In this document: positions 25,903-34,683 of the stretch, in pieces
How positions within the stretch are numbered: the first letter of the stretch is position 1
How the letters are laid out: every line of letters starts with the position of its first letter
Assembly: GCF_042466665.1 (NCBI RefSeq)
Contig: NZ_CP162102.1
Location: forward strand, 2,108,001-2,172,000
DNA: 64,000 bases
Source of the DNA: Peterkaempfera podocarpi
GTDB lineage: Bacteria > Actinomycetota > Actinomycetes > Streptomycetales > Streptomycetaceae
Direction of reading: 5' to 3'
Made by a program: the position numbers and the translations under genes
The notes under the pieces: generated by a model
Databases searched by the model: none
Told to the model about the DNA's origin: nothing
Seen by the model: only the letters and a program-made list of their open reading frames with translations

Positions 25903-26367
25903 ATGGCACCCAGATTCGCTACCGCACACCGCCCGGACCTGGCCGAACTGGTGGAGTTCCTGCGCCCGCGCCACCGCGCGCTGCTGATCACCACCCGGGC
26001 CGACGGCCGCCCCCAGACCTCGCCCGTCGCCTGCGGGGTGGACTCCGAGGGCCGCATCGTGGTCTCCACCTATCCGCAGCGGGTCAAGTCCCACAACGCC
26101 CGGCGGGACGCCCGGGTGTCGGTCTGCGTGCTGTCCGACGACTGGGACGGCCCGTATGTCCAGGTCGACGGTGAGGCCGAGGTGCTGGACCTGCCGGAGG
26201 CCCTGGAGCCGCTGGTCGACTACTACCGCTGCATCGCGGGCGAGCATCCGGACTGGGACGAGTACCGGGAGGCCATGCGCCGTCAGGGCAAGTGCCTGAT
26301 CCGGGTCACCCCGCAGCGCTGGGGCCCGATCGCCACCGGCGGCTTCCCGCCCCCCTCGGACGCTTAG
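25903..26367 (+). CDS. PPOX-class F420/FMN-dependent oxidoreductase
   Basis: 154 residues, split-barrel flavin-binding fold of the pyridoxamine-phosphate-oxidase-like class: LITTRADGRPQTSPV near the N-terminus, STYPQRVKSHNARRDARVSV in the core (read in two halves) and CLIRVTPQRWG at the end. In actinobacteria such enzymes often use F420. TAGCGT lies 8 bases upstream of the ATG and no ribosome site is seen, suggesting a leaderless transcript. Confidence 0.85.
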   Translation: MAPRFATAHRPDLAELVEFLRPRHRALLITTRADGRPQTSPVACGVDSEGRIVVSTYPQRVKSHNARRDARVSVCVLSDDWDGPYVQVDGEAEVLDLPEALEPLVDYYRCIAGEHPDWDEYREAMRRQGKCLIRVTPQRWGPIATGGFPPPSDA

Positions 26368-26520
26368 CACTCGTCCGGCCATGCGCGCCGTTGCGGCGTG
26401 CGGCGTCCGCAGGGCCCCTCCTCGCCGAAGGCGGGCAAGGAGGGCGCATCGCACGGCGGAGGATCGACCTCGTACGGGGCGTACCCGGTCGACTCAGCGA
26501 AGTGCCCTGCCTGGGGGTAC

Positions 26521-26543
26521 CTCCCGGCCGAAGGCCGGGGGAG
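26521..26543. terminator. Terminator-like hairpin
   Basis: CCCGGCC-GAA-GGCCGGG with flanking CTC/GAG, between the convergent PPOX gene and the secreted-protein gene. The same type of G-rich hairpin is widely repeated in Streptomyces genomes. Confidence 0.6.
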
Positions 26544-26602
26544 CGTCGCGCGCCGGGCGGGAACGGTCGGACAGGCCCTCGCCCCCACCGGCCGGGCGGA
26601 CC

Positions 26603-27097
26603 TCAACCCGAGTGGTGTCCCTGGTGCGCGGTGGAGCCCTCCAGCACCCCGCCCAGCCGCAACCGGAGCCGCGCCAGGACGGCCGGGTCCCCGCCCACCG
26701 CCCAGCGCGGCCCCACCAGGTACTGGCCGTAGCTCTCCGCCTCGGCCTTCCACTGGCCGAGCCCCGTCTGCGTGGTGAAGACCACCATGGCCACGCGGCC
26801 CGCGGACGAGGAGCAGACCGCCTGCCGGAAGTCCGCGTTGGCGGTCCCCGGGTGCAGCGAGCAGCCCGAGAGCGCCGCCAGCCGGGCCAGATCCGGCGGC
26901 GCGGGCGCCACCGAGGGAGCGGGCGGGGCGGCGGCGGAAGCCCCCGGGAGGGCGGCGCCGGCCCGAGGAACACCCCCCGCGAAGGCGGCCCCCGCGAGTG
27001 CGGCGCAGAGCGCCGAGCCGGCCAGCAGCCGGGTCTGGAAGCGGCGCGCCCCCGTGGCGGCCGGGGCGGCGACGGGGATCGCCGGGCTGACGGCCAT
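26603..27097 (-). CDS. Secreted protein of unknown function
   Basis: 164 residues. Signal peptide about residues 18-45 (RRFQTRLLAGSALCAALAGAAFAGG), read as RRFQ then a hydrophobic Leu/Ala core; Ala/Pro linker; mature domain with two Cys (SGCSLH and QAVCSS) and an FTTQTGLGQWKAEAESYGQY segment. ATG 27097 has GAGGAGGG 5 bases upstream. No family recognised. Divergent from the PP2C gene. Confidence 0.75.
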   Translation of the reverse strand: MAVSPAIPVAAPAATGARRFQTRLLAGSALCAALAGAAFAGGVPRAGAALPGASAAAPPAPSVAPAPPDLARLAALSGCSLHPGTANADFRQAVCSSSAGRVAMVVFTTQTGLGQWKAEAESYGQYLVGPRWAVGGDPAVLARLRLRLGGVLEGSTAHQGHHSG

Positions 27098-27262
27098 GGC
27101 AGCCCTCCTCGCGTACACGGTCGTGCTCTGGGTACGCGTCGCACTGTGCGGCGGTTCACCCCGCGACGACCGCACCCGGACCCCCGGTGAGCAGCGGAGC
27201 ACGGGCGGGTTCAACCCGCGGATCCGGCTGCGAAGGCGGCCTGGAGACGATGTAATGACCAG

Positions 27263-29740
27263 GTGGGAGGCGAGCAGGCGGAGAGCCACGGGACCCGGAC
27301 GCTGCGCGCGGATCTCGCCCGCAGGCTGCTCCGCTCCGGTCTCGACACCGCCACCCCGTTGCGGGCTCTCGCCGAGCAGATCCTGGTGTCCACGGGCGCC
27401 ACGCTGGCCGCGGTGTACGCCCCGTGCGAGCGCACCGACCAGCTGACCCTGGTCGAGGAGGCCGGCGCCCCGCGCACCCTGTACGGGCTGCCCGATTCCT
27501 ATCCCACAGCCGGGGACTCCCCGCCGGCGCGAGTGGTCGCCACCGGGGTGCCGCTCTGGCTGGCGTCCGGTGAGGCGGTGGACTCCGGCCTCGACCCGCT
27601 GCTCCCCGCGGGGGCGTCGCTGGCCGTACTCCCGCTGAGCGGCGCGCCCGGGCAGGGCTGCCTGCTGGTCGTGGACGAGTGCCCGGACAGCTTCGACGAC
27701 GAGTACCGCCAGGTGCTGGGCATGTTCGCGGAGCGGATGTCGGCCGACGACGCTCTGCCGCCGAGCGGGTCGGCCGTCGATGACGTCGGCCATTTCATGC
27801 TGACCCTGACCACCGGCTGCCTGGAGGCCGACGCCCGGGTGCTGGAGCTGTTCGACCTGGCTCCGGAGGAGTTCGACGGCCGGGTGGAGTCGCTGCTGGC
27901 GCTCACCGTCCCGGAGGACCTCCCGAGCCTGATGTCCGCGCTGGACCCCAGCCACGGGGCCGCCGGACGCGACCTGGAGTTCCGCATCCGGCGCCGCGGC
28001 GGCGATCTCTGCTGGCTGCGGATGTGCAGCGAGCTCACCCTGAGCCATGACGGCCTGCCCACCCGGTTGATGGGCACCATCGCCGACGCCTCCCGGATGC
28101 GGCCCGGTGTCGATGACATCTCCCTGGTGCGACGGCTGGCGGCGACCCTGGCGACCGCGGTCACCGTCAAGGACGTGGGCCGCGCGGTGGTGGCCGCGCT
28201 CCGCCATCCGCTGGGCGCCGCACGGGTCGCGCTCGCCGAGCTGGAGTCGGAGCGGCTGGTGGTCACCCTGCTCGACCCGCCCGAACCCGAGGCCTGGCCG
28301 GACATCTGGCGCAGCCAGTGGCGTACCGAGTGGCCCGACGCCCCTGCCCGCGCCATGCCCACCCTGGAGACCGCACTGCGCGAGGGCCGCGCCTCCTACT
28401 GGCCGGCGGGCGCGCCCCTGGAGGAGGCGCTGACCGGCATCGGGCCCGGCGGGCTCGCGGTGCTGCCGCTGCCGTCCTCGGGCCGGATGGTGGGCGGCTG
28501 CATGCTCGGCTGGTCCGCACCCCATGAGTTCACCGCCGATGAACGCGCCCTGCTGACCGCCGCCGCCGCGCTGGCCGGACAGGCGCTGGAGCGGGCCCGT
28601 GCGCTGGACGCCGAGCACGAGCTGATCGGCACCCTCCAGCGCAGCCTGCTGCCACGGCGGCTGCCGGCGCTGCCCGGGGGCACGGCCGTGGCCCGCTATC
28701 TGCCCGCCACAGCCGGGCTCCAGGTCGGCGGCGACTGGTACGACGTCATCCCGCTGACCGACGGGCGGGTGGCGCTGGTGATCGGCGATGTGCAGGGACA
28801 CAACGCGGTCGCCGCCACGTTGATGGGTCAGATCCGGACCGCGATCCGGGCCTATGCGATGGAGGGGCACCCGGCCGACGTGGTGGTGTCGCACGCCAAC
28901 CGGCTGCTGGTGGGGATCGGCGCCGACCTCTTCGCCACCTGCTGCTATGTGGTGGTGGACATGGAGGAGGGCACCGCCTGGTGCGCGCGGGCCGGACACA
29001 TCCCGCCGGTGCTGCGGCTCCCGGACGGCTCCACCGAGGTGGTCGACGCCGAGGGGGGACCGCCGCTGGGCGTGGACGACGACGCCTACTATCCGATCAC
29101 CCCGCTGGCGCTGGTGCCGGGCACGGTGGTGGTGCTCACCACCGACGGTCTGGTGGAGTCCCGCAGCCTCACCCTGGACGACGGTCTGGAGCAGCTCCGC
29201 GACATCCTGGCCCGCACCGATCCGGGTGATGTGGAGCTGGTGGCCGACGCGCTGCTCGGCGGCGTCGACCGGCGGGACGACGACGTCGCGGTGCTGCTGC
29301 TGCGCTATGTGGGCGTGGGATCGCTTCCGGTACGGGCCGGCTGGGCGGTGTGGCGGCTGCCCGAGGCGGTCTCCCATGCCCGCCGTTTCGTGGGCCGTAC
29401 GCTCAACTCCTGGGGACTGGGCGATCAGCGGGATGTGGTGCTGCTGATCGTCTCCGAACTGGTCACCAATGCCCTGGTGCACACCCAGGGGCCGGTGCGG
29501 CTGGACCTGACCTATGTCGCCGACCGGCTGCGGATCGCGGTGACCGACGCCTCCCCCCGCTCGCCCGTCAAGCCGGCCAGCATCGGCTGGGAGGCCACCG
29601 GAGGACGGGGGATCCTGCTGGTGGAGGCGGTGTCCACCGGGTTCGGCTCGCTGCCGATGGGCGGCGGCAAGCAGGTGTGGAGCGAGATTCCCGTCCCTGC
29701 GGGGCGGGCGAACCATCACCATGCGAACGGCCGCCGCTGA
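27263..29740 (+). CDS. Multi-domain PP2C/SpoIIE phosphatase with GAF, PAS and ATPase domains
   Basis: 825 residues. GAF-like about 20-165, PAS about 170-275 (LCWLRMCSELTLSHDG), second GAF about 285-445, SpoIIE-type PP2C about 455-680 (GGDWYDVIPL with metal Asp, VIGDVQGHN, and TDGLVESR), and a C-terminal RsbW-like ATPase about 695-815 with N-box SELVTNALVH and glycine box GGRGILLVEA. Such proteins dephosphorylate anti-anti-sigma factors and, through the ATPase part, may also phosphorylate them, so one protein can set a partner switch. GTG start; ribosome site not obvious. Confidence 0.92.
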   Translation: MGGEQAESHGTRTLRADLARRLLRSGLDTATPLRALAEQILVSTGATLAAVYAPCERTDQLTLVEEAGAPRTLYGLPDSYPTAGDSPPARVVATGVPLWLASGEAVDSGLDPLLPAGASLAVLPLSGAPGQGCLLVVDECPDSFDDEYRQVLGMFAERMSADDALPPSGSAVDDVGHFMLTLTTGCLEADARVLELFDLAPEEFDGRVESLLALTVPEDLPSLMSALDPSHGAAGRDLEFRIRRRGGDLCWLRMCSELTLSHDGLPTRLMGTIADASRMRPGVDDISLVRRLAATLATAVTVKDVGRAVVAALRHPLGAARVALAELESERLVVTLLDPPEPEAWPDIWRSQWRTEWPDAPARAMPTLETALREGRASYWPAGAPLEEALTGIGPGGLAVLPLPSSGRMVGGCMLGWSAPHEFTADERALLTAAAALAGQALERARALDAEHELIGTLQRSLLPRRLPALPGGTAVARYLPATAGLQVGGDWYDVIPLTDGRVALVIGDVQGHNAVAATLMGQIRTAIRAYAMEGHPADVVVSHANRLLVGIGADLFATCCYVVVDMEEGTAWCARAGHIPPVLRLPDGSTEVVDAEGGPPLGVDDDAYYPITPLALVPGTVVVLTTDGLVESRSLTLDDGLEQLRDILARTDPGDVELVADALLGGVDRRDDDVAVLLLRYVGVGSLPVRAGWAVWRLPEAVSHARRFVGRTLNSWGLGDQRDVVLLIVSELVTNALVHTQGPVRLDLTYVADRLRIAVTDASPRSPVKPASIGWEATGGRGILLVEAVSTGFGSLPMGGGKQVWSEIPVPAGRANHHHANGRR

Positions 29741-29755
29741 GCTGACGGTACGTCA

Positions 29756-30430
29756 TCACCGTTGCGATGCCGCCGACTCCCGCGCCGCCAGAGCATCGAG
29801 CAGCGGCAGCGCCGCAGCCAGCCAGGCCGCAGCGAGCAGCCAGCCGCCGAGGACGTCGGTGGGCCAGTGCACCCCCAGATAGACCCGGCTGGCGCCGACC
29901 GCCGCGGCCCAGCAGAGGCAGAGCAGGGCGGCGATCCGTCCGGCGGTGCGGTCGGCGGCCCGGACGGCGGCCCAGGCGAGCAGGCCCGCGGCGATCGCCG
30001 AGGTGGTGGTGTGACCGGAGGGGAAGGCATGGCCGCCGGCTCTCGCGGCCCAGTCGGCCACCGGCGGCCGGGGCCTGGCCAGCGCTTCCATCAGCGCGGT
30101 GCGCAGCAGTTGACCGAGCGCCAGGGCCACCCCGCACGCCGCGGCGACGGCCGCCCTGCGGCTCGGCGGAGTTCCCCGGCGGCAGACCGTCCACCCGGCG
30201 GCGAGGGCCACCAGATACGGGACGGGCCCGGTGCCGGTCGCGGTGAGCAGCCGGACCAGGGCCGCCGCGGTGGCCGGGCGGTGGGCGACGGCCCAGTCGT
30301 GCAGCGTCCGGTCGATCCGGAAGGGGTGCCCGGACCTCGCCGCGACCGCCTGGGCGAGCAGCCCGAAGGCGACGGCCGGCAGCGCGAAGACGACGGCCCG
30401 GCGAAGCGCGGTCGTGGGGCGCGGGGCCAT
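29756..30430 (-). CDS. PAP2-family membrane phosphatase
   Basis: 224 residues with about six membrane helices. All three acid-phosphatase motifs: ALARPRPP (motif 1, R-P), FPSGHTTT (motif 2) and SRVYLGVHWPTD (motif 3). Probably dephosphorylates undecaprenyl-pyrophosphate or phosphatidic acid at the outer membrane face. The end is 15 bases from the PP2C gene end (convergent). Confidence 0.9.
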   Translation of the reverse strand: MAPRPTTALRRAVVFALPAVAFGLLAQAVAARSGHPFRIDRTLHDWAVAHRPATAAALVRLLTATGTGPVPYLVALAAGWTVCRRGTPPSRRAAVAAACGVALALGQLLRTALMEALARPRPPVADWAARAGGHAFPSGHTTTSAIAAGLLAWAAVRAADRTAGRIAALLCLCWAAAVGASRVYLGVHWPTDVLGGWLLAAAWLAAALPLLDALAARESAASQR

Positions 30431-30486
30431 GGGCTACTGCCTTCCCTTCGGGTGCGTCCGCCGGCGTCCGACGTGTGACAGCAATG

Positions 30487-30506
30487 CGTCTACGTCAATG
30501 TAGACG
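30487..30506. promoter_or_regulatory. Inverted repeat upstream of PAP2 gene
   Basis: CGTCTAC and GTAGACG with a 6-base spacer, 57 bases upstream of the PAP2 start, in the 332-base gap shared with the divergent GH92 gene. Operator of unknown owner; the remaining gap shows no gene. Confidence 0.45.
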
Positions 30507-30762
30507 ACAGCGCGGTGTCCGGCGCCACCCGGACGGCGCAGCGCACGCCGGAGCGCCACGGAGACGGGATGGCACAGGGACGGAGCGTCTGTCCAGCGGT
30601 GCGCCGCCGTCCGGGTGAGCCGCCGGTGGTCACGCAGCGTGCCGGACGGCCGGGTGCCGGGGCGGCCCTAGCGTGCTGGCGAGGAGTGCGCCAAGCGCCT
30701 CCGTATCCCGTGACCGCCTGCGCCGCGGACGGGAAGGCCGTCGCTTCCGGGGAGGCACACCC

Positions 30763-33096
30763 ATGTCCGCTGCACCGCTGTCCGCCGCCCGAACCCGGCG
30801 TCTGCTCCCCCGGCTCTCCGGCAGCACCCGGGCCTTCGGCGCGGGCGCCGCCGCGCTGGCCCTGCTGGCCGCGGCCCCCGCGCCCGGCATTGTGCCGGCC
30901 CGTGGCGCAGGGCCGGTGTCCGATCCCGCCTCGCTGGTGAACCCGCTCATCGGCACCGCCGGGGTGGTGCACACCTTCCCCGGCCCGGTGGTGCCGTTCG
31001 GGATGATGCAGCTGGGTCCGGACACCACGCCGCTGCGGACCTACGGCGGCGGTTACGGCTACTCGGCGAAGCGGCTCTCCGGCTTCAGCCTCACCCATCT
31101 GAGCGGGCCGGGCTGCCCGGCGGGCGGCGATGTGCCGCTGCTGCCCCTGTCGGGCGGCCTTCCCGACGACCCCGGCAAGGCCTCGGTGGGCTTCTCGCAC
31201 CAGCGGGAGACGGTGCGGACCGGCCTCTACCGGGTCACCGACGACAACGGAGTGACGACCGAGCTGGCCGCCGCCACCAGAGCCGGTATCGCCCGGTTCA
31301 CCTTCCCCGCCGGGAAGGACGCCCGGCTGCTGCTGAAACTGCGCGGCGGCGCCACCCGGGTCGACGGCACCCGGCTCCGCGTCGTCTCCGACCGGGAGAT
31401 CGTGGGCTCGGTGCGCAGCGGTCACTTCTGCGGTGCCGACAACGCCTACACCCTGCACTTCGCCATCACCTTCGACCGTCCGCTGACCTCCGCGGGCACC
31501 TGGCGCGGCTCCCGGAAGACCGTCCTCCACGGCCCCGGTGCCACCCAAACCAAGGACGCCGACGGCGCGTACGCCACCTTCGACACCTCCGGCGGACACA
31601 CCGTCACCGCCCGGATCGGGATCTCCTACACCAGCCAGGACGGCGCCCGGCGCAATCTTCAGCGCGAGGCCGCGACCCGGAACGTCCGCGCCCTGGAGAG
31701 CGCCGCCCACTCGGCCTGGAACCAGGTGCTCGGACGGATGCGGGTGACCGGTGGCACCCATGACGAGCAGGTGCAGTTCTACACCGCCCTCTACCATGCG
31801 CTGCTGCACCCCAATGTCTTCAGCGACACCGACGGGCGCTACGCCGGCATGGACAAGAAGACCCACAGCGTGCCCCGCGGCCACGCCCAGTACGCCAACT
31901 TCTCCGGCTGGGACACCTATCGCAGCCAGGCCCAGCTGATGGCCCTGGTGGACCCGGCGGTCGCCGGGGACATGGTCTCCTCCATGCTGCGCGACTTCGA
32001 CGAGAGCGGCTCACTGCCCAAGTGGGCGCAGAACAACGGCGAGAGCTGGGTGATGATCGGCGACCCTGCGGACGGCATCATCGCCGGGGCGTATGCCTTC
32101 GGGGCGCGCTCCTTCGACACCCGCCGGGCCCTGTCGGTGATGGTCCGCGAGGCCGTCGGCCCCAACCACGCGCGGCCGGGGCAGGCGGTGCGCGACCGGC
32201 TCGGCTATCTGCCGGTCGACGGGAAGGACTGGGGCTGCTGCCACTTCTACGGCACCGTCTCCACCCAGCTGGAGTACGACAACGCGGACTACGCCCTCGC
32301 GGCCTTCGCCCGCAGTCTCGGCGACCGGGCCACCTACACCCGCTTCGCCACCCGGGCCCAGGACTGGCAGAACCTCTTCAACCGCGCCTCCGGCTATCTG
32401 CAGCCCAGGCTGGCCGCGGGCGGCTTCGCCTCCGGCTTCACCCCGGGAGCCACCCGGGGCTTTGTGGAGGGCACCTCGGCCCAGTACACCCCGATGGTCG
32501 CCTTCAACCTGCGGCGGCTGATCCAGGGCCGCGGCGGCGCCAAGGCCTGGAGCGCCTATCTGGACTCCCTGCTGAGGGATCTGCTCCACCCCACCCCCAC
32601 CACCGCCGACCTCAACAACGAGCCCAGCGTCGGCATCCCCTGGCAGTACAACTGGACCGGCGAGCCCTGGAAGACCCAGCGGGCGGTGCGCAAGGTGCAG
32701 CGCACCCTCTGGTCCAACACCCCGTACGGGCAGTTCGGCAACGACGACCTGGGGGCGATGAGCTCCTGGTACGTCTGGTCGATGCTGGGCCTCTACCCGG
32801 CAGTGCCCGGCTCCGACCTGCTGGTGCTGGGCAGCCCCGCCTTCCCCGCGGTGACCGTCTCCCAGCCCGGCGCCGCGCCGTTCACCGTGCTGGGGCGCGG
32901 CGCCGCGGCCGGCAGCCCGTATGTGCACGGGCTCACCCTGGGCGGCAGGGCGCACCCCCGGCCCTGGCTGACCTTCCGCGAACTGCGCGGCCGCACCCTG
33001 GACTTCACCCTGGGCAGCACCCCGGCCACGGGCTGGGGCACGGCCTCCGCGCCGCCGTCGGACGCCACCGGCCAGCGCCCCTGGCCGCGTCGCTGA
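30763..33096 (+). CDS. Secreted GH92 alpha-mannosidase
   Basis: 777 residues. Signal peptide about 1-45. Glycoside hydrolase family 92, Ca2+-dependent exo-alpha-mannosidases. Conserved blocks: VNPLIGTAG, FSLTHLSGPGC, LHPNVFSDTDGRY, NFSGWDTYRSQ, NEPSVGIPWQYNW and GNDDLGAMSSWYVWSMLGLY. It probably trims mannosidic oligosaccharides outside the cell. ATG 30763 has GGAGG 7 bases upstream; in-frame GTG 30673 would lengthen the signal region without reason. Neighbour GH1 gene and CebR sites fit a plant- or fungal-polymer feeding life style. Confidence 0.93.
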   Translation: MSAAPLSAARTRRLLPRLSGSTRAFGAGAAALALLAAAPAPGIVPARGAGPVSDPASLVNPLIGTAGVVHTFPGPVVPFGMMQLGPDTTPLRTYGGGYGYSAKRLSGFSLTHLSGPGCPAGGDVPLLPLSGGLPDDPGKASVGFSHQRETVRTGLYRVTDDNGVTTELAAATRAGIARFTFPAGKDARLLLKLRGGATRVDGTRLRVVSDREIVGSVRSGHFCGADNAYTLHFAITFDRPLTSAGTWRGSRKTVLHGPGATQTKDADGAYATFDTSGGHTVTARIGISYTSQDGARRNLQREAATRNVRALESAAHSAWNQVLGRMRVTGGTHDEQVQFYTALYHALLHPNVFSDTDGRYAGMDKKTHSVPRGHAQYANFSGWDTYRSQAQLMALVDPAVAGDMVSSMLRDFDESGSLPKWAQNNGESWVMIGDPADGIIAGAYAFGARSFDTRRALSVMVREAVGPNHARPGQAVRDRLGYLPVDGKDWGCCHFYGTVSTQLEYDNADYALAAFARSLGDRATYTRFATRAQDWQNLFNRASGYLQPRLAAGGFASGFTPGATRGFVEGTSAQYTPMVAFNLRRLIQGRGGAKAWSAYLDSLLRDLLHPTPTTADLNNEPSVGIPWQYNWTGEPWKTQRAVRKVQRTLWSNTPYGQFGNDDLGAMSSWYVWSMLGLYPAVPGSDLLVLGSPAFPAVTVSQPGAAPFTVLGRGAAAGSPYVHGLTLGGRAHPRPWLTFRELRGRTLDFTLGSTPATGWGTASAPPSDATGQRPWPRR

Positions 33097-33103
33097 CGCG
33101 CCG

Positions 33104-34024
33104 TCACACCGGCTGCTCCCGTTCCGTGGAACCGGTCCGGGCCGCAAAAGCCCGGACCAGCTCCGCCACCTCGGGCGCCCGCTCCAGCAGCGCCGACCAG
33201 TGGCCGGCACGCAGCGTCCGCCGCTCCAGGCGGGGCACCCATCGCTCCAGCCCCTCGGAGAGCGCGGGCCGGACGAAGCGGTCACCGCTCAGCGTGACCA
33301 GCTGCACCGGGACGGCGGTGCTGCGGTGCCCCGGGCGGGCGACCCGGGCGATGAAGTTGGCCCGGTACAGCTCGATCCCCCGTGCCGCGTCCCGGGCCAG
33401 CGTCGGCTGCGGATGCCCCGGGCGCGGGCGCACCCCCTCGGCGCGGGCCAGCAGCCTTCCCCAGATCCTGGCCAGCCCCAGCCGCCACACCGCCGGGGCC
33501 AGCACCGGCACATGGAACGCCGCGATGTACCAGGAGTGCAGCGACTGGTCGAACAGCTGCCGCAGGCCGTGCGGTGTGGGACGGGAGAGCCGCTCGCGGT
33601 ACCAGTGGCCGACATGGTCCAGACAGGGCCCCGAGATGCTGGTGTACGAGGCGATCCATTGCTCCGCCCCCGGAGCGGTGACCGCCTCCCAGGACTGCAG
33701 CGACCCCCAGTCGTGCGCCACCAGATGCACCGGACGGCCGGGGCTGACCGCGTCGGCCACCGCCAGCAGGTCGGCGGCCAGCAGTTCCAGCCGGTAGCCG
33801 GCGCGGCTCTCCGGCACCCCGGAGTCGCCGGCGCCGCGCACGTCGTAGCGGACCACATGGTGGTCCGCGGCGAGCTCGGCCGCGATCTCGTCCCACACCC
33901 GGCGGGTGTCGGGATAGCCGTGCACCAGCAGCACGGTGGGCCGTGCGGGATCCCCCTGCTCGGCCACGGCGAGCGGCAGTCCGGCGGAGTGGACGGTACG
34001 GCGGCGTACGGCGGTGGGGTCCAT
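33104..34024 (-). CDS. Alpha/beta hydrolase with Asp nucleophile (dehalogenase/epoxide-hydrolase type)
   Basis: 306 residues. Oxyanion motif HGYP near residue 35, nucleophile elbow VAHDWGS near residue 103 with Asp instead of Ser, and catalytic His in RAGHWSALLERAPEV near residue 272. Asp at the elbow with HGYP favours epoxide hydrolase or haloalkane dehalogenase over esterase. ATG start; divergent from the SsgA-like gene. Confidence 0.85.
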   Translation of the reverse strand: MDPTAVRRRTVHSAGLPLAVAEQGDPARPTVLLVHGYPDTRRVWDEIAAELAADHHVVRYDVRGAGDSGVPESRAGYRLELLAADLLAVADAVSPGRPVHLVAHDWGSLQSWEAVTAPGAEQWIASYTSISGPCLDHVGHWYRERLSRPTPHGLRQLFDQSLHSWYIAAFHVPVLAPAVWRLGLARIWGRLLARAEGVRPRPGHPQPTLARDAARGIELYRANFIARVARPGHRSTAVPVQLVTLSGDRFVRPALSEGLERWVPRLERRTLRAGHWSALLERAPEVAELVRAFAARTGSTEREQPV

Positions 34025-34145
34025 TCCGCGAACCTACCCCTTGTCGACAGTCGGTCCAATAGCGTTCGACCCGAACCTGTGTAAGACCTCCGAACGCATG
34101 CTCTCTCCAGCGGTGGACGGACCCGCACCGAAGGAGCACCGCACC

Positions 34146-34592
34146 ATGCAGGACCCGATGGAGACCGACCTGGCCGTGCTGCTGCTCACGCCCGGCGGCG
34201 GCCCGGCCCGCGCCCGCCTGCGTCTCCCCGCAGAGCACCCCCACCGAATCCGCCTCGCCCTCCACGGACGATATGCCACCGCATGGACCGGGCGGCACTG
34301 GACGCTGCCCAGGGGGCTGCTGGCCGAGGGCCTCTTCCGCCCCTGCCGGCAGGGCGGCGTCCGGATCCGCCCGATCGTCCTGGACGGCCGCCGCGGCATC
34401 CGGCTCACCCTCGCCGAGGGGCCGGGCGAGCCCATGCTGGAGACCGCAGCCGCCCCGCTCGGCGCCTGGCTGGAACAGACCCTGCGGCACGCCCCCGCCC
34501 GCCCGCCCCGCCGGCCGCCCGCGCCCGACTGGGAGGAACTGCTCCACCCCGCGCCCCTCCCCTGGCTGCGCACCCCGCCGCCGACCCCCTGA
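34146..34592 (+). CDS. SsgA-like sporulation/cell-division regulator (SALP)
   Basis: 148 residues. SsgA/SsgB-family features: HRIRLALHGRYATAWT, WTLPRGLLAEGLFRP and RIRPIVLDGRRGIRLTLAEG in the usual order, ending in a Pro-rich tail. SALPs are found only in morphologically complex actinomycetes, where they steer septum placement and spore-wall synthesis. ATG 34146 follows AAGGAG by 9 bases. More distant than SsgA/B, so its exact role is open. A possible promoter (TTGTCG) lies near 34040. Confidence 0.85.
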   Translation: MQDPMETDLAVLLLTPGGGPARARLRLPAEHPHRIRLALHGRYATAWTGRHWTLPRGLLAEGLFRPCRQGGVRIRPIVLDGRRGIRLTLAEGPGEPMLETAAAPLGAWLEQTLRHAPARPPRRPPAPDWEELLHPAPLPWLRTPPPTP

Positions 34593-34683
34593 CCCCGCCG
34601 CAGCACGGGCCATGCAGGGGTCTCGCCGCGACCGCCGCGCCGCCCTAGGCTGAGCCGCACTCAGGTCCGGGCGAGGAGGCGCG

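Noticed and set aside
26603..29722. Minus-strand open frame of over 1000 codons opposite the PP2C gene
   Set aside because: Only its last 164 codons (secreted protein with ribosome site) are gene-like; the rest mirrors the PP2C coding sequence.
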